Below are positions 1 through 7,186 of a stretch of DNA of 64,000 nt, one piece after another. This DNA comes from Marinovum sp048263515 (GTDB lineage: Bacteria > Pseudomonadota > Alphaproteobacteria > Rhodobacterales > Rhodobacteraceae). The notes under the pieces were generated by a model. That model had not been told where the DNA came from. It did no database searches and was given only the letters and a program-made list of their open reading frames with translations. Within the stretch, counting starts at the first letter, position 1. The number at the start of each line of letters is the position of its first letter. The translations under genes and the position numbers were made by a program. The stretch is taken from NCBI RefSeq assembly GCF_048263515.1, contig NZ_JBLXEC010000002.1:62001-126000 (forward strand), given 5' to 3'.

Positions 1-1
1 C

Positions 2-925
2 GCCTTTGCGCCTGCCAGCCTCGAGGCCCTGCGCGCCGAGGCGGCAGAGATCCCCCATGCCACCGGCCGCTTCTGGCGGGTGGTGGCGCCCTCCGGCGCG
101 GTCTCGCATCTCTGGGGCACGATGCATTCCGCCGATCCCGCGATCCTGGCACTGCCGGGCCTCGTCGAACAGCGCATCGCCGACGCCCGTCTGCTGGCGC
201 TCGAGATCGACCCGATCCTGCCCTCCCGCGCCGCCTTTGACGCCCAGTTCGACAGCGCAGACTGGTACCGCGCCAGCCCGGCCGAGACAGTGCCAGCGGG
301 GGTGCACCCCGATGTGCTCGAGTGGATTCGCCTGCGCACCAAGGGGTTGGGCTGGGGCCGTGGCGCGCCCGAGCGGCTGACCCCCGGCGCGCTGGCCGAG
401 CTGCTGCTGGCCGATCCCTGCAATGATTTCTCCGCCGGTGTCCTGCCGGTGCAGGACGGCCGCATCCAGATGCTCGGCCTGATCGGCGGTGCCGAGGTGC
501 TGCCGCTGGAGCCGCCAGAGCGCATCCGCCACCACCTCGACAGCCCCGGCAATGCCGCATTCGCGGTGCATTTCCTCAATGTCTACGGCGCCTATCTCGA
601 TCCCGAGACGACCCCCGAGGAGATCGCCACCCAGCGCGCGCTCTACCTCTCGGGCGAGATCGGCCTGATGCTGGCCTGGGACCGCGCGGCGCTCTCTTCG
701 CGGCTGGGCGACGACGGCGCCACCGTCGACCGGGTCAACCGCCACCTGCTCGACGCCCGCAACCAGGCCTTCATCGACGTCGCCCGCCCGGCGCTGGCCG
801 AGGGCGGCGTGTTCCTCGCCGTCGGCGCCTTTCACCTGCCGGGCAAGGCCGGAATGATCGCGCGGCTGCGCGCCCAGGGCTTCAGTGTCACCCGCATTCC
901 CCTGCCCGGCGAGGCCCCGACATGA
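2..925 (+). CDS. TraB/GumN family protein, 5' end outside the window
   Basis: The reading frame is open from the window edge to the stop at 923-925, so the start lies to the left. The visible 307 residues begin inside the TraB/GumN domain. The motif WRV...HLWGTMHSAD near the N-terminal side is the family signature, and a GAFHLPG motif lies near the C-terminus. Family members resemble TIKI/TraB metalloprotease-like proteins and are usually exported; their bacterial role is poorly known. The stop overlaps the recR start in an ATGA junction, so the two genes are probably co-transcribed and translationally coupled. An internal GTG at 80 could be mistaken for the start, but the conserved block begins upstream of it. 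Confidence 0.8.
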   Translation, partial: AFAPASLEALRAEAAEIPHATGRFWRVVAPSGAVSHLWGTMHSADPAILALPGLVEQRIADARLLALEIDPILPSRAAFDAQFDSADWYRASPAETVPAGVHPDVLEWIRLRTKGLGWGRGAPERLTPGALAELLLADPCNDFSAGVLPVQDGRIQMLGLIGGAEVLPLEPPERIRHHLDSPGNAAFAVHFLNVYGAYLDPETTPEEIATQRALYLSGEIGLMLAWDRAALSSRLGDDGATVDRVNRHLLDARNQAFIDVARPALAEGGVFLAVGAFHLPGKAGMIARLRAQGFSVTRIPLPGEAPT

Positions 926-1515
926 GCGCCACCCGCGACATCGACGCCCTGATCGAACTGATGGCCAAGCTGCCGGGCCTCGGGCCGCGCTCGGCGCGGC
1001 GCGCGGTGCTGCACCTGATCCGCAAGCGCGGCTTGCTGATGACGCCCCTGGCCGACCTGATGAGCGACGTGGCGGCCTCGGCCCGGGAATGCCTGAACTG
1101 CGGCAATATCGGCACTGGCGACATCTGCGACATCTGCGACAGCGAGAAACGCGCCAACGGCATGATCTGCGTGGTTGAGGACGTGGCCGATCTCTGGGCG
1201 CTGGAACGCTCCGGCGTCTTCAAGGGCCGCTACCACGTGCTGGGTGGCACGCTCTCGGCGCTCGACGGCGTCGGCCCCGAGGACCTGTCGATCCCCCGCC
1301 TCGTCGACCGCATTTCGGCGGAAGCGGTCACCGAGGTGATCCTCGCCCTCAATGCCACCATCGACGGCCAGACCACCGCGCATTACATCGCCGACCAGCT
1401 GGAAGGCCGGGTGGCCCTGACCTCGTTGGCCCAGGGCGTGCCGATCGGTGGCGAGCTGGATTACCTCGATGACGGGACGATCACCGCGGCTCTGAACGCG
1501 CGGAAATCGCTCTAG
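922..1515 (+). CDS. recR: Recombination mediator protein RecR
   Basis: The product of 197 residues has the usual RecR length. With RecF/RecO it helps load RecA on gapped single-stranded DNA. An N-terminal helix-hairpin-helix (residues about 10-30, LPGLGPRSARR) is followed by a four-cysteine zinc finger (C57, C60, C69, C72) and a Toprim domain starting near residue 81 (VVEDVADLWALE). All expected elements are present. The start ATG overlaps the stop of the TraB-like gene by four bases. In many bacteria recR is coupled to dnaX and an EbfC protein; here its upstream partner is a TraB/GumN gene. It converges on plsY, with a palindromic repeat between them. Confidence 0.97.
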   Translation: MSATRDIDALIELMAKLPGLGPRSARRAVLHLIRKRGLLMTPLADLMSDVAASARECLNCGNIGTGDICDICDSEKRANGMICVVEDVADLWALERSGVFKGRYHVLGGTLSALDGVGPEDLSIPRLVDRISAEAVTEVILALNATIDGQTTAHYIADQLEGRVALTSLAQGVPIGGELDYLDDGTITAALNARKSL

Positions 1516-1542
1516 GCTGCACCTACGCCTCACGCACATCGC

Positions 1543-1564
1543 GCCCCGGACCCCGATCCGGGGC
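1543..1564. repeat. Palindromic intergenic repeat, family 1
   Basis: Two 8-base arms, GCCCCGGA and TCCGGGGC, flank six bases between the convergent recR and plsY genes and are followed by CCTCATGG. The same palindrome with the same 3' flank recurs at 28104-28124, and variants occur at 28232, 28316 and in the 53.8-54.1 kb array. It could act as a bidirectional terminator here, but it has no T-run, so I call it a REP-like element. Confidence 0.65.
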
Positions 1565-1593
1565 CTCATGGCTCACGCCTCATGGTCCCGGGT

Positions 1594-2202
1594 TCAGCCC
1601 TTCTTGCCGATCCGAGGCTCCTCGCCGCGCGCTATCCGCCGGATATTCGCATGGTGCCGCCCCCAGACGATCACCGCCAGCAGCGCGCAGAGCACGACCA
1701 TCGAGGGATAGCCCAGCAGATAGGCCCAGAGGGGCGACAGCGCGGCGGCGAGCAGGGCCGAGGCCGAGGATATCCGGGTCAGCGCCGCGCCGGCCACCCA
1801 GGTGGCGCAGGCGGCGAGCCCCAGCGGGAAGGCCAGGCCGAGCAGCAATCCGAGGAAGGTCGCCACGCCCTTGCCGCCCTTGAACCCCAGCCAGACGGGG
1901 AAGCAATGGCCGAGAAAGGCCATCAACCCGGCCAGCTGCGCCGCGTCTTCCGCCGCCAGCCAGCGGGCCACCAGCACCGCAATGGCGCCCTTGAACGAAT
2001 CGAGGATCAGCGTCGCCAGTGCCGCCGGCTTGTTGCCGGTGCGCAGCACATTGGTGGCGCCGATATTGCCGGAGCCGATCTGGCGCAGGTCGCCCAGCCC
2101 CAGCAGACGGGCGATCACCAAGCCGAAGGGGATCGAGCCCAGCAGGTAGCCGATCAGCGCCCAGAGGATCAGGCCGGCAAAGGCGGTCTCGATGACGGGC
2201 AT
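1594..2202 (-). CDS. plsY: Glycerol-3-phosphate acyltransferase PlsY
   Basis: This inner-membrane enzyme of 202 residues transfers the acyl group of acyl-phosphate to sn-1 of glycerol-3-phosphate, the first step of phospholipid synthesis with PlsX. It has about five hydrophobic segments. The three family motifs are visible: SGNIGATNVLR near residues 44-54, GFKGGKG near 106-112, and HHANIRR near the C-terminus. The ATG shares one base with the stop of the pyrC-like gene (TGATG), so plsY is the last gene of the pyrB operon. Sharing a transcript with a pyrimidine gene may link membrane and nucleotide synthesis, but that is inference. Confidence 0.95.
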   Translation of the reverse strand: MPVIETAFAGLILWALIGYLLGSIPFGLVIARLLGLGDLRQIGSGNIGATNVLRTGNKPAALATLILDSFKGAIAVLVARWLAAEDAAQLAGLMAFLGHCFPVWLGFKGGKGVATFLGLLLGLAFPLGLAACATWVAGAALTRISSASALLAAALSPLWAYLLGYPSMVVLCALLAVIVWGRHHANIRRIARGEEPRIGKKG

Positions 2203-3482
2203 CAGCTTTCTCCGAAAACGCGGCGGCCGGCGACGAAGGTCGCCAGCACGCGCCCCTGCATCCGGGCGCCGTCAAAGGGGGTGTTCTTGGACTTCGACTG
2301 CAGCTTGAAGCGGTCGAGCACGAAGGGCGCATCCGGGTCGAAGAGCACCAGGTCGGCCGGCGCGCCTGTGGCCAGCCGTCCGGCGTCGAGCCCGAGCCGG
2401 CGGGCCGGGGCGAGGCTGAGCGCGCGAAAGAGCTGCGGCAGGCTGAGGTCCTCGGAATGATAGAGCCTGAGCGCGGCCGGCAGCAGCGTCTCCAGCGCCA
2501 CGGCGCCCGAGGCGGCCTCTTCGAAAGGCAGGCGTTTGCTTTCCTCGTCCTGCGGCGTGTGCATCGAGGAGATCATGTCGATCACCCCGTTGCGCAGCGC
2601 CTCGATCACCGCCTGACGGTCGTCTTCGGCGCGCAGCGGCGGCTTGACCTTGAAGAAGGTGCGATAGTCGGCCACGTCCATCTCGTTCAGCGTCAGGTGA
2701 TGGATCGAGACCCCGGCGGTGACGTCGAGCCCGTTGGCCTTGGCCCGCGCCAGCGCGGGCAGGGCGCGCGCGGTGGTGATCTGGTCGAAATGCGCCCGCA
2801 CGCCGGTCATCTCGACCAGCGCGATATCGCGGTCGAGGCCCATGCGCTCGGCCATGGCCGAGACCGCCGGCAGGCCGCGCAGCGAGGCGAACTTGCCGGA
2901 TGTGGCGACGGCCCCGTCGGACAGCACCGGCTCCTGCGGGTGCAGCATCACCAGCGCGCCCAGCGACCGGGCATAGGTGAGTGCGCGGCTCAGAACCTTG
3001 GTGTTGCGGGTGACCCGGTCGCAATCGGTAAAGGCCACGGCACCGGCGTCGAGCAGAAAGCCGATCTCGGCCATCTCGCGGCCATCGCGACCCTTGGTGA
3101 GCGCTGCCATGTGGTGCACATGCACCGGCGCATCGGCCTGCGCCCTGCGGGCGACGAACTCGAGCCCCTCGGGGCTGTCGATCACCGGCGTGGTGTCGGG
3201 GCGGGTGACCATGGTGGTGACGCCGCCCGCGGCGGCGGCGCGACCGGCAGAGGCATAGCTCTCCTTGTGGCGCTCGCCCGGTTCGCAGACCTTGACGCCG
3301 ATGTCGACGATGCCGGGCGCCAGGCATTTGCCGCGGCAGTCCAGCACCTCATCGGCCCCTTGCGGCGCCTCATCGGTGCCGATGGCGGCGATCCGGCCAT
3401 CGCGGATGTGGAGCCAGCCGGGAGAGACAGTGCCGGCTTCGGGGTCGATCAGCCGGGCGTTTTCGAGGAGAAGTGTGGTCAT
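2202..3482 (-). CDS. pyrC': Degenerate dihydroorotase (PyrC'), predicted inactive partner of PyrB
   Basis: The 426-residue product aligns by eye with class I dihydroorotases of the amidohydrolase superfamily. The metal-binding HxH after the first beta strand is replaced by G62-V-K64 (DIGVKV at 60-65), and the catalytic Asp of the usual TDHAPH motif is replaced, reading S306-M307-H308. The H-V-S region also differs. This matches the known non-catalytic PyrC' subunits that stabilise aspartate transcarbamoylase in Pseudomonas-type complexes. A true pyrC should therefore exist elsewhere. The ATG at 3482 is preferred over an upstream start at 3569 because homology begins there (MTTLLLENARLID) and it overlaps the DUF4268 stop in an ATGA junction. 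Confidence 0.88.
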   Translation of the reverse strand: MTTLLLENARLIDPEAGTVSPGWLHIRDGRIAAIGTDEAPQGADEVLDCRGKCLAPGIVDIGVKVCEPGERHKESYASAGRAAAAGGVTTMVTRPDTTPVIDSPEGLEFVARRAQADAPVHVHHMAALTKGRDGREMAEIGFLLDAGAVAFTDCDRVTRNTKVLSRALTYARSLGALVMLHPQEPVLSDGAVATSGKFASLRGLPAVSAMAERMGLDRDIALVEMTGVRAHFDQITTARALPALARAKANGLDVTAGVSIHHLTLNEMDVADYRTFFKVKPPLRAEDDRQAVIEALRNGVIDMISSMHTPQDEESKRLPFEEAASGAVALETLLPAALRLYHSEDLSLPQLFRALSLAPARRLGLDAGRLATGAPADLVLFDPDAPFVLDRFKLQSKSKNTPFDGARMQGRVLATFVAGRRVFGES

Positions 3483-3946
3483 ATTCTGCGCCCCGTTATG
3501 CTGTCCGGGAGGTTGCGAAGCAGGGGAACAAAGACCTCGTAGAAGCGAACCACCATGTCCCTGATCCAACTATGCTGCCGATCCCAGGTTGAACGTGCTC
3601 GCAGGTCGAATCCATCGTTCATTACATAAATCTTGCGGCGTCTTACGTTGGCTTTCTCTTCCCAGACCATGTCACGCCCGACTTCATCTTCAATTTCCGA
3701 GCGACGTTGCCTGAGTGCATCAAAAAGGTCGTGCGGCCGGTCGCCGTCCATGAAAATCTCGACCCGTACCACGCCGGTGCTGGGAACGAGCGCCACGTTC
3801 AGCGAAGCTTCAGTGAAGCCAATATCATGGGAAATCCAAGTGTTCTCGGTGGGCGGAGCCGGCTTGATCGAGCCTGAAGTCGACGAAATCAACGTCCCTA
3901 ACGCGTGCCAATAGGCAAGACGTTGGCTATCTGTGTCAGACATCAT
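3479..3946 (-). CDS. DUF4268 domain protein inside the pyrB operon
   Basis: The product has 155 residues. The pattern YWHAL near the start, a central R-x-E-I-F-M-D-G strand, the D-x-L-R-Q-R-R-x-E-I-E-D-E helix, a W-E-E element and a terminal W-x-x-Q-H-x-W-I region match my memory of DUF4268, a domain often found at the ends of nuclease or restriction-associated proteins. Here it stands alone, with no nuclease domain. Its stop overlaps the pyrC' start by four bases, so it is co-translated with a pyrimidine gene, which is an unusual location. Two ATG codons (3946 and 3943) are possible starts. Function unknown. Confidence 0.75.
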   Translation of the reverse strand: MMSDTDSQRLAYWHALGTLISSTSGSIKPAPPTENTWISHDIGFTEASLNVALVPSTGVVRVEIFMDGDRPHDLFDALRQRRSEIEDEVGRDMVWEEKANVRRRKIYVMNDGFDLRARSTWDRQHSWIRDMVVRFYEVFVPLLRNLPDSITGRRI

Positions 3947-3947
3947 T

Positions 3948-4049
3948 CTATCCCGCGATCCACACCATTACCGCCACGAGGGCGAATATCACCAGAAGCG
4001 CCACCGTGGCCACGCGGCCGGACATCCTGGGGTCATTGGGTTCCTGCAT
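3948..4049 (-). CDS. Small membrane peptide, 33 aa
   Basis: This short frame encodes a polar N-terminus (MQEPNDPRMSG) followed by one hydrophobic helix of about 20 residues ending W-I-A-G. The upstream sequence on the minus strand carries AAGGGA about seven bases before the ATG. It fills the gap between the 182-aa gene and the DUF4268 gene, with only one base before the next start. Position, ribosome site and a clean transmembrane segment support a real small gene. No family recognised; a single-pass inner-membrane peptide is the only structural statement I can make. Confidence 0.5.
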   Translation of the reverse strand: MQEPNDPRMSGRVATVALLVIFALVAVMVWIAG

Positions 4050-4100
4050 CGACCGTCCCTTGCTTGCCTGCATTCTGCCAGGGTGCTGTCAGATCGCCGG

Positions 4101-4649
4101 TCATGCCAGCGCCCAGAGCACCACGCCCAGCACCGCCACGGCGACCACCACGCCGATGATCAACCCGGGCTTCATCGGTTTGGCCTTGGGGTCCGGCGGC
4201 GGCGGGGCGGGGGCCTCGACGGGTTCCGGCGGCAGGGCGCTCTCGGCGCGGGGTTTTTCCAGCGGCACCGGATCGCGCGCCTCGCCGAAGGTGGCGATCC
4301 AGCGCAGCGGATGGGTGACGCGCAACTGCTGGCCGATCCGCTCGAAGGCGGCCGAGCGCATCACCATCACCCGCCCCTTGACCCGTTCGAGCTGGGCGCG
4401 GATCGGCGCCAGTTCCTCGTCCGAGATGCCATGACCCTCGGCCAGGTAGTCGGCCAGCGGCATGCCGGACAGATCGTTCATGTCGAACAGGTCGATGTGA
4501 TCGGGGTCGAGCGCGGTGGCGCCGGTCATCTTCTGCAGCGCGCGGGCGTCATCGTCGAGCAGCAGCTGCGCCTCGTCGAGCGACAGATCGACGGTGAAGA
4601 TCCGCACCAGCCCGTGTTCGTCCGAGGGTATTTCGAGAATGTCGCTCAT
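4101..4649 (-). CDS. Conserved hypothetical protein with C-terminal membrane anchor
   Basis: The 182-residue product has a soluble acidic N-terminal domain (about residues 1-118), a proline-rich linker (E-x-P-A-P-P-P-P-D-P near 140-150), a short basic stretch (KAKPMKPG), and a single C-terminal hydrophobic helix ending at the stop. This is the architecture of a tail-anchored cytoplasmic protein. The ATG overlaps the pyrB stop by four bases, so it is translationally coupled to aspartate carbamoyltransferase. I do not recognise the family. The context suggests either an accessory factor of the PyrB/PyrC' complex or a passenger gene. Confidence 0.75.
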   Translation of the reverse strand: MSDILEIPSDEHGLVRIFTVDLSLDEAQLLLDDDARALQKMTGATALDPDHIDLFDMNDLSGMPLADYLAEGHGISDEELAPIRAQLERVKGRVMVMRSAAFERIGQQLRVTHPLRWIATFGEARDPVPLEKPRAESALPPEPVEAPAPPPPDPKAKPMKPGLIIGVVVAVAVLGVVLWALA

Positions 4650-5596
4650 GCCATGATCCCTTCTGCGGTGGTGGCCGTCCGGTTGCGGACCAGCAGGTCC
4701 ATCGCCGCCATGCGCACGGCCACGCCCATTTCGACCTGTTCCTGGATGACCGAGCGGTTGATGTCATCGGCAATCTCGCCATCGATCTCGACCCCGCGGT
4801 TCATCGGGCCGGGGTGCATGACGATGGCGTCGGGCTTGGCGTGGCTCAGCTTTTCGGCGTCGAGCCCGTAGCGGTGGTAATATTCGCGTTCCGACGGGAT
4901 GAAGCCGCCGTCCATCCGTTCCTTCTGAAGCCGCAGCATCATCACCACGTCGACGTCCCTGAGGCCTTCGCGCATGTCGTCATAGACCTCGACGCCGAAG
5001 GCATCGATGCCGGCGGGCAAAAGCGTCGGCGGGCCGACGAGGCGAACGCGGTTCTCCATCTTGCCCAGAAGCAGGATGTTCGACCGCGCCACGCGGGAAT
5101 GGGCGATGTCGCCGCAGATCGCGATATTGAGACGGTGCAGCCGGCCCTTGGCGCGGCGGATGGTCAGCGCATCAAGCAGCGCCTGGGTCGGATGTTCGTG
5201 CCGCCCGTCGCCGGCGTTCAGCACCGCGCAATTGACCTTCTGCGCCAGGAGATCGACTGCGCCGGAATGCGGGTGGCGCACCACCAGCAGATCGGGGTGC
5301 ATGGCGTTCAGCGTCAGCGCGGTGTCGATCAGCGTTTCGCCTTTCTTGATCGAGCTGGCCTGCATCGCCATGTTCATCACATCCGCGCCAAGCCTTTGGC
5401 CGGCCAGTTCGAAAGAGGCCTGGGTGCGGGTGGAATTCTCGAAGAACATGTTGATCTGGGTGCGCCCGGCCAGCGCGTCGCCGTGGCGCTTGCCACGGTT
5501 GAGCCGCACGTAATCATCGGCCAGATCGAGCAGGGTGGTGATCTCTGAGGGCGCAAGCGGCTCGATGCCGAGAAGGTGGCGCTGGGTAAAGGTCAT
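4646..5596 (-). CDS. pyrB: Aspartate carbamoyltransferase catalytic subunit
   Basis: The product has 316 residues. It condenses carbamoyl phosphate with aspartate in pyrimidine synthesis. The carbamoyl-phosphate motif STRTQ (55-59), the S-I-K-K-G-E loop (82-87), HPTQALLD and MHPGPMNRGVE are all present. The ATG at 5596 follows GGAG at a normal distance; an open frame extends further upstream but lacks homology. No pyrI regulatory gene follows; instead the operon continues into accessory genes and a degenerate dihydroorotase, the arrangement of dodecameric PyrB-PyrC' enzymes. It diverges from the uracil-DNA glycosylase gene across about 155 bases. Confidence 0.96.
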   Translation of the reverse strand: MTFTQRHLLGIEPLAPSEITTLLDLADDYVRLNRGKRHGDALAGRTQINMFFENSTRTQASFELAGQRLGADVMNMAMQASSIKKGETLIDTALTLNAMHPDLLVVRHPHSGAVDLLAQKVNCAVLNAGDGRHEHPTQALLDALTIRRAKGRLHRLNIAICGDIAHSRVARSNILLLGKMENRVRLVGPPTLLPAGIDAFGVEVYDDMREGLRDVDVVMMLRLQKERMDGGFIPSEREYYHRYGLDAEKLSHAKPDAIVMHPGPMNRGVEIDGEIADDINRSVIQEQVEMGVAVRMAAMDLLVRNRTATTAEGIMA

Positions 5597-5751
5597 GACC
5601 TGCTCCGGTTCGGGTTGGGACCGCTTATATGGGCGGGGGCGGATGCGTTCAATGGGGGCGCCCGGGGGCTGGCGCCGGAAATGCGTATTTGTCAAAGAGA
5701 AGAAGCAGGGGGCGTTTCCTTTCGGGGCCCGGGCGGAGTAGGATCGCGGCG

Positions 5752-6528
5752 ATGGAATACACCGAACACATGAGCCTGCGCGCGGCGCTGGTCTGGCAGA
5801 TCGAGGCCGGGGTGGTGGACACCCTGAGCGAGACGCCTGTCGACCGCTATGCGCTGGCCGCCGCTGCGGCAGCGGCCAAGGAGCAGACCAAGGCCCCGGC
5901 ACAGGCGCGGCCCGGCGCGCCGGTGGAGCCTGCCAAGGCCGATCCGGTGGACGAGGCGCAGCAGATGGCGACGGCGGCGCAGGATCTGCCCGGGCTCAAG
6001 GCGGCGCTGGCGGCGTTCGAGCACTGCGATCTCAAGCGCGGGGCGCGCAATCTGGTCTTTGCCGATGGCACGCCGGGCGCCCGGGTGATGATCATCGGCG
6101 AGGCCCCGGGCCGCGAGGAGGACCGGCAGGGCAAGCCCTTCGTCGGCCAGGCCGGGCAGTTCCTCGACCGGATGCTGGCGGCCATCGGGCTCGACCGCGG
6201 CGAGAGTGTCTATATCACCAACGTGCTGCCCTGGCGGCCGCCGCAGAATCGCGATCCGCTGCCGGCCGAGATTGCCATGATGCGGCCCTTCGTGGCGCGG
6301 CACGTGGCGCTGGCAAAGCCCGAGGTGCTGGTGCTGATGGGCAATATCTCCTGCGACGCGGGCCTCGGCAAACGCGGCATCACCCGGCTGCGCGGCACCT
6401 GGGCCGAGGCCTATGGCAAACCCGCCCTGCCGATGTTTCACCCGGCCTACCTGCTGCGCCAGCCGCATCTCAAGCGCGAGGCCTGGGCCGATCTTCTGAG
6501 CCTCAGGGCGCGCCTCGGCCAGCCCTGA
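5752..6528 (+). CDS. Uracil-DNA glycosylase-like protein lacking the iron-sulfur cysteines
   Basis: The 258-residue product belongs to the family 4-like uracil-DNA glycosylase group. An Ala/Pro-rich N-terminal region (about residues 30-70) precedes the catalytic domain. Visible motifs are GEAPGREED (116-124), GKPFVGQAG, the NVLPWRPPQNRDP segment (158-169) and FHPAYLLR (229-236). Classical family 4 enzymes hold a 4Fe-4S cluster with four cysteines; here only the second (C92) remains, and F89, W161 and M177 occupy the other positions. Base-excision repair is the likely role, but substrate range is uncertain. The ATG at 5752 is where recognisable sequence begins. Confidence 0.85.
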   Translation: MEYTEHMSLRAALVWQIEAGVVDTLSETPVDRYALAAAAAAAKEQTKAPAQARPGAPVEPAKADPVDEAQQMATAAQDLPGLKAALAAFEHCDLKRGARNLVFADGTPGARVMIIGEAPGREEDRQGKPFVGQAGQFLDRMLAAIGLDRGESVYITNVLPWRPPQNRDPLPAEIAMMRPFVARHVALAKPEVLVLMGNISCDAGLGKRGITRLRGTWAEAYGKPALPMFHPAYLLRQPHLKREAWADLLSLRARLGQP

Positions 6529-6551
6529 CCCCCAGCATTGCAAGAGGACCC

Positions 6552-7094
6552 ATGAGCCGCATCGACGAAAGCCGTGACTTCATCCCCGTGCGCATCGCCG
6601 TCCTGACGGTGAGCGACAGCCGCTCGCTGGCCGAGGACCGCTCTGGCGATGTCCTGGCCGGCCGGATCGAGGCCGCCGGGCACCTGCTGGCGGATCGCCG
6701 GATCCTCGCCGACGAGCGGGCCGAGATCGCCGCGCAACTTCGCGAATGGAGCGAAGACCCGCAGATCGACGTGGTGATCACCACCGGCGGCACCGGTCTG
6801 ACCGGGCGCGACGTGACGGTCGAGGCGCATCGCGACGTCTATGAAAAGGAGATCGAGGCTTTCGGCACGGTCTTCACCCATGTCTCGATGGCCAAGATCG
6901 GCACCTCTGCCGTTCAGAGCCGCGCCACCGGCGGGGTGGCCAATGGCACTTACATGTTCGCGTTGCCCGGCTCTCCGGGGGCCTGCAAGGACGCTTGGGA
7001 TGAAATTCTGGGCTTTCAGCTCGATTACCGGCACCGCCCTTGTAACTTTGTCGAGATTTTTCCGCGATTGACCGAGCATCAGCGACGGAAATAG
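6552..7094 (+). CDS. moaB: Molybdenum cofactor biosynthesis protein MoaB
   Basis: The product has 180 residues, typical of MoaB/MogA-type proteins that adenylylate molybdopterin. The motif TTGGTGLTGRD (about 76-86) and the A-L-P-G-S-P-G-A segment form the molybdopterin-binding site, and TVSDSRS lies near the N-terminus. An AGAGGA ribosome site sits just before the ATG. It follows the glycosylase gene by 23 bases and may be co-transcribed with it. No other molybdopterin genes are in the window. Confidence 0.93.
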   Translation: MSRIDESRDFIPVRIAVLTVSDSRSLAEDRSGDVLAGRIEAAGHLLADRRILADERAEIAAQLREWSEDPQIDVVITTGGTGLTGRDVTVEAHRDVYEKEIEAFGTVFTHVSMAKIGTSAVQSRATGGVANGTYMFALPGSPGACKDAWDEILGFQLDYRHRPCNFVEIFPRLTEHQRRK

Positions 7095-7186
7095 CCGATA
7101 AGTTCGTATCATTGCAGAACCGGCGCGTCTGGCGCCTGGCCAAGGGGCGCCGGGGATTTGTGTTCAACGACCAAGGGATGTCGTGC

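Noticed and set aside
3479..3946. DUF4268 gene as part of a restriction-modification or defence island
   Set aside because: No methylase, nuclease or other defence gene is nearby; the gene is fused by overlap to a pyrimidine operon.
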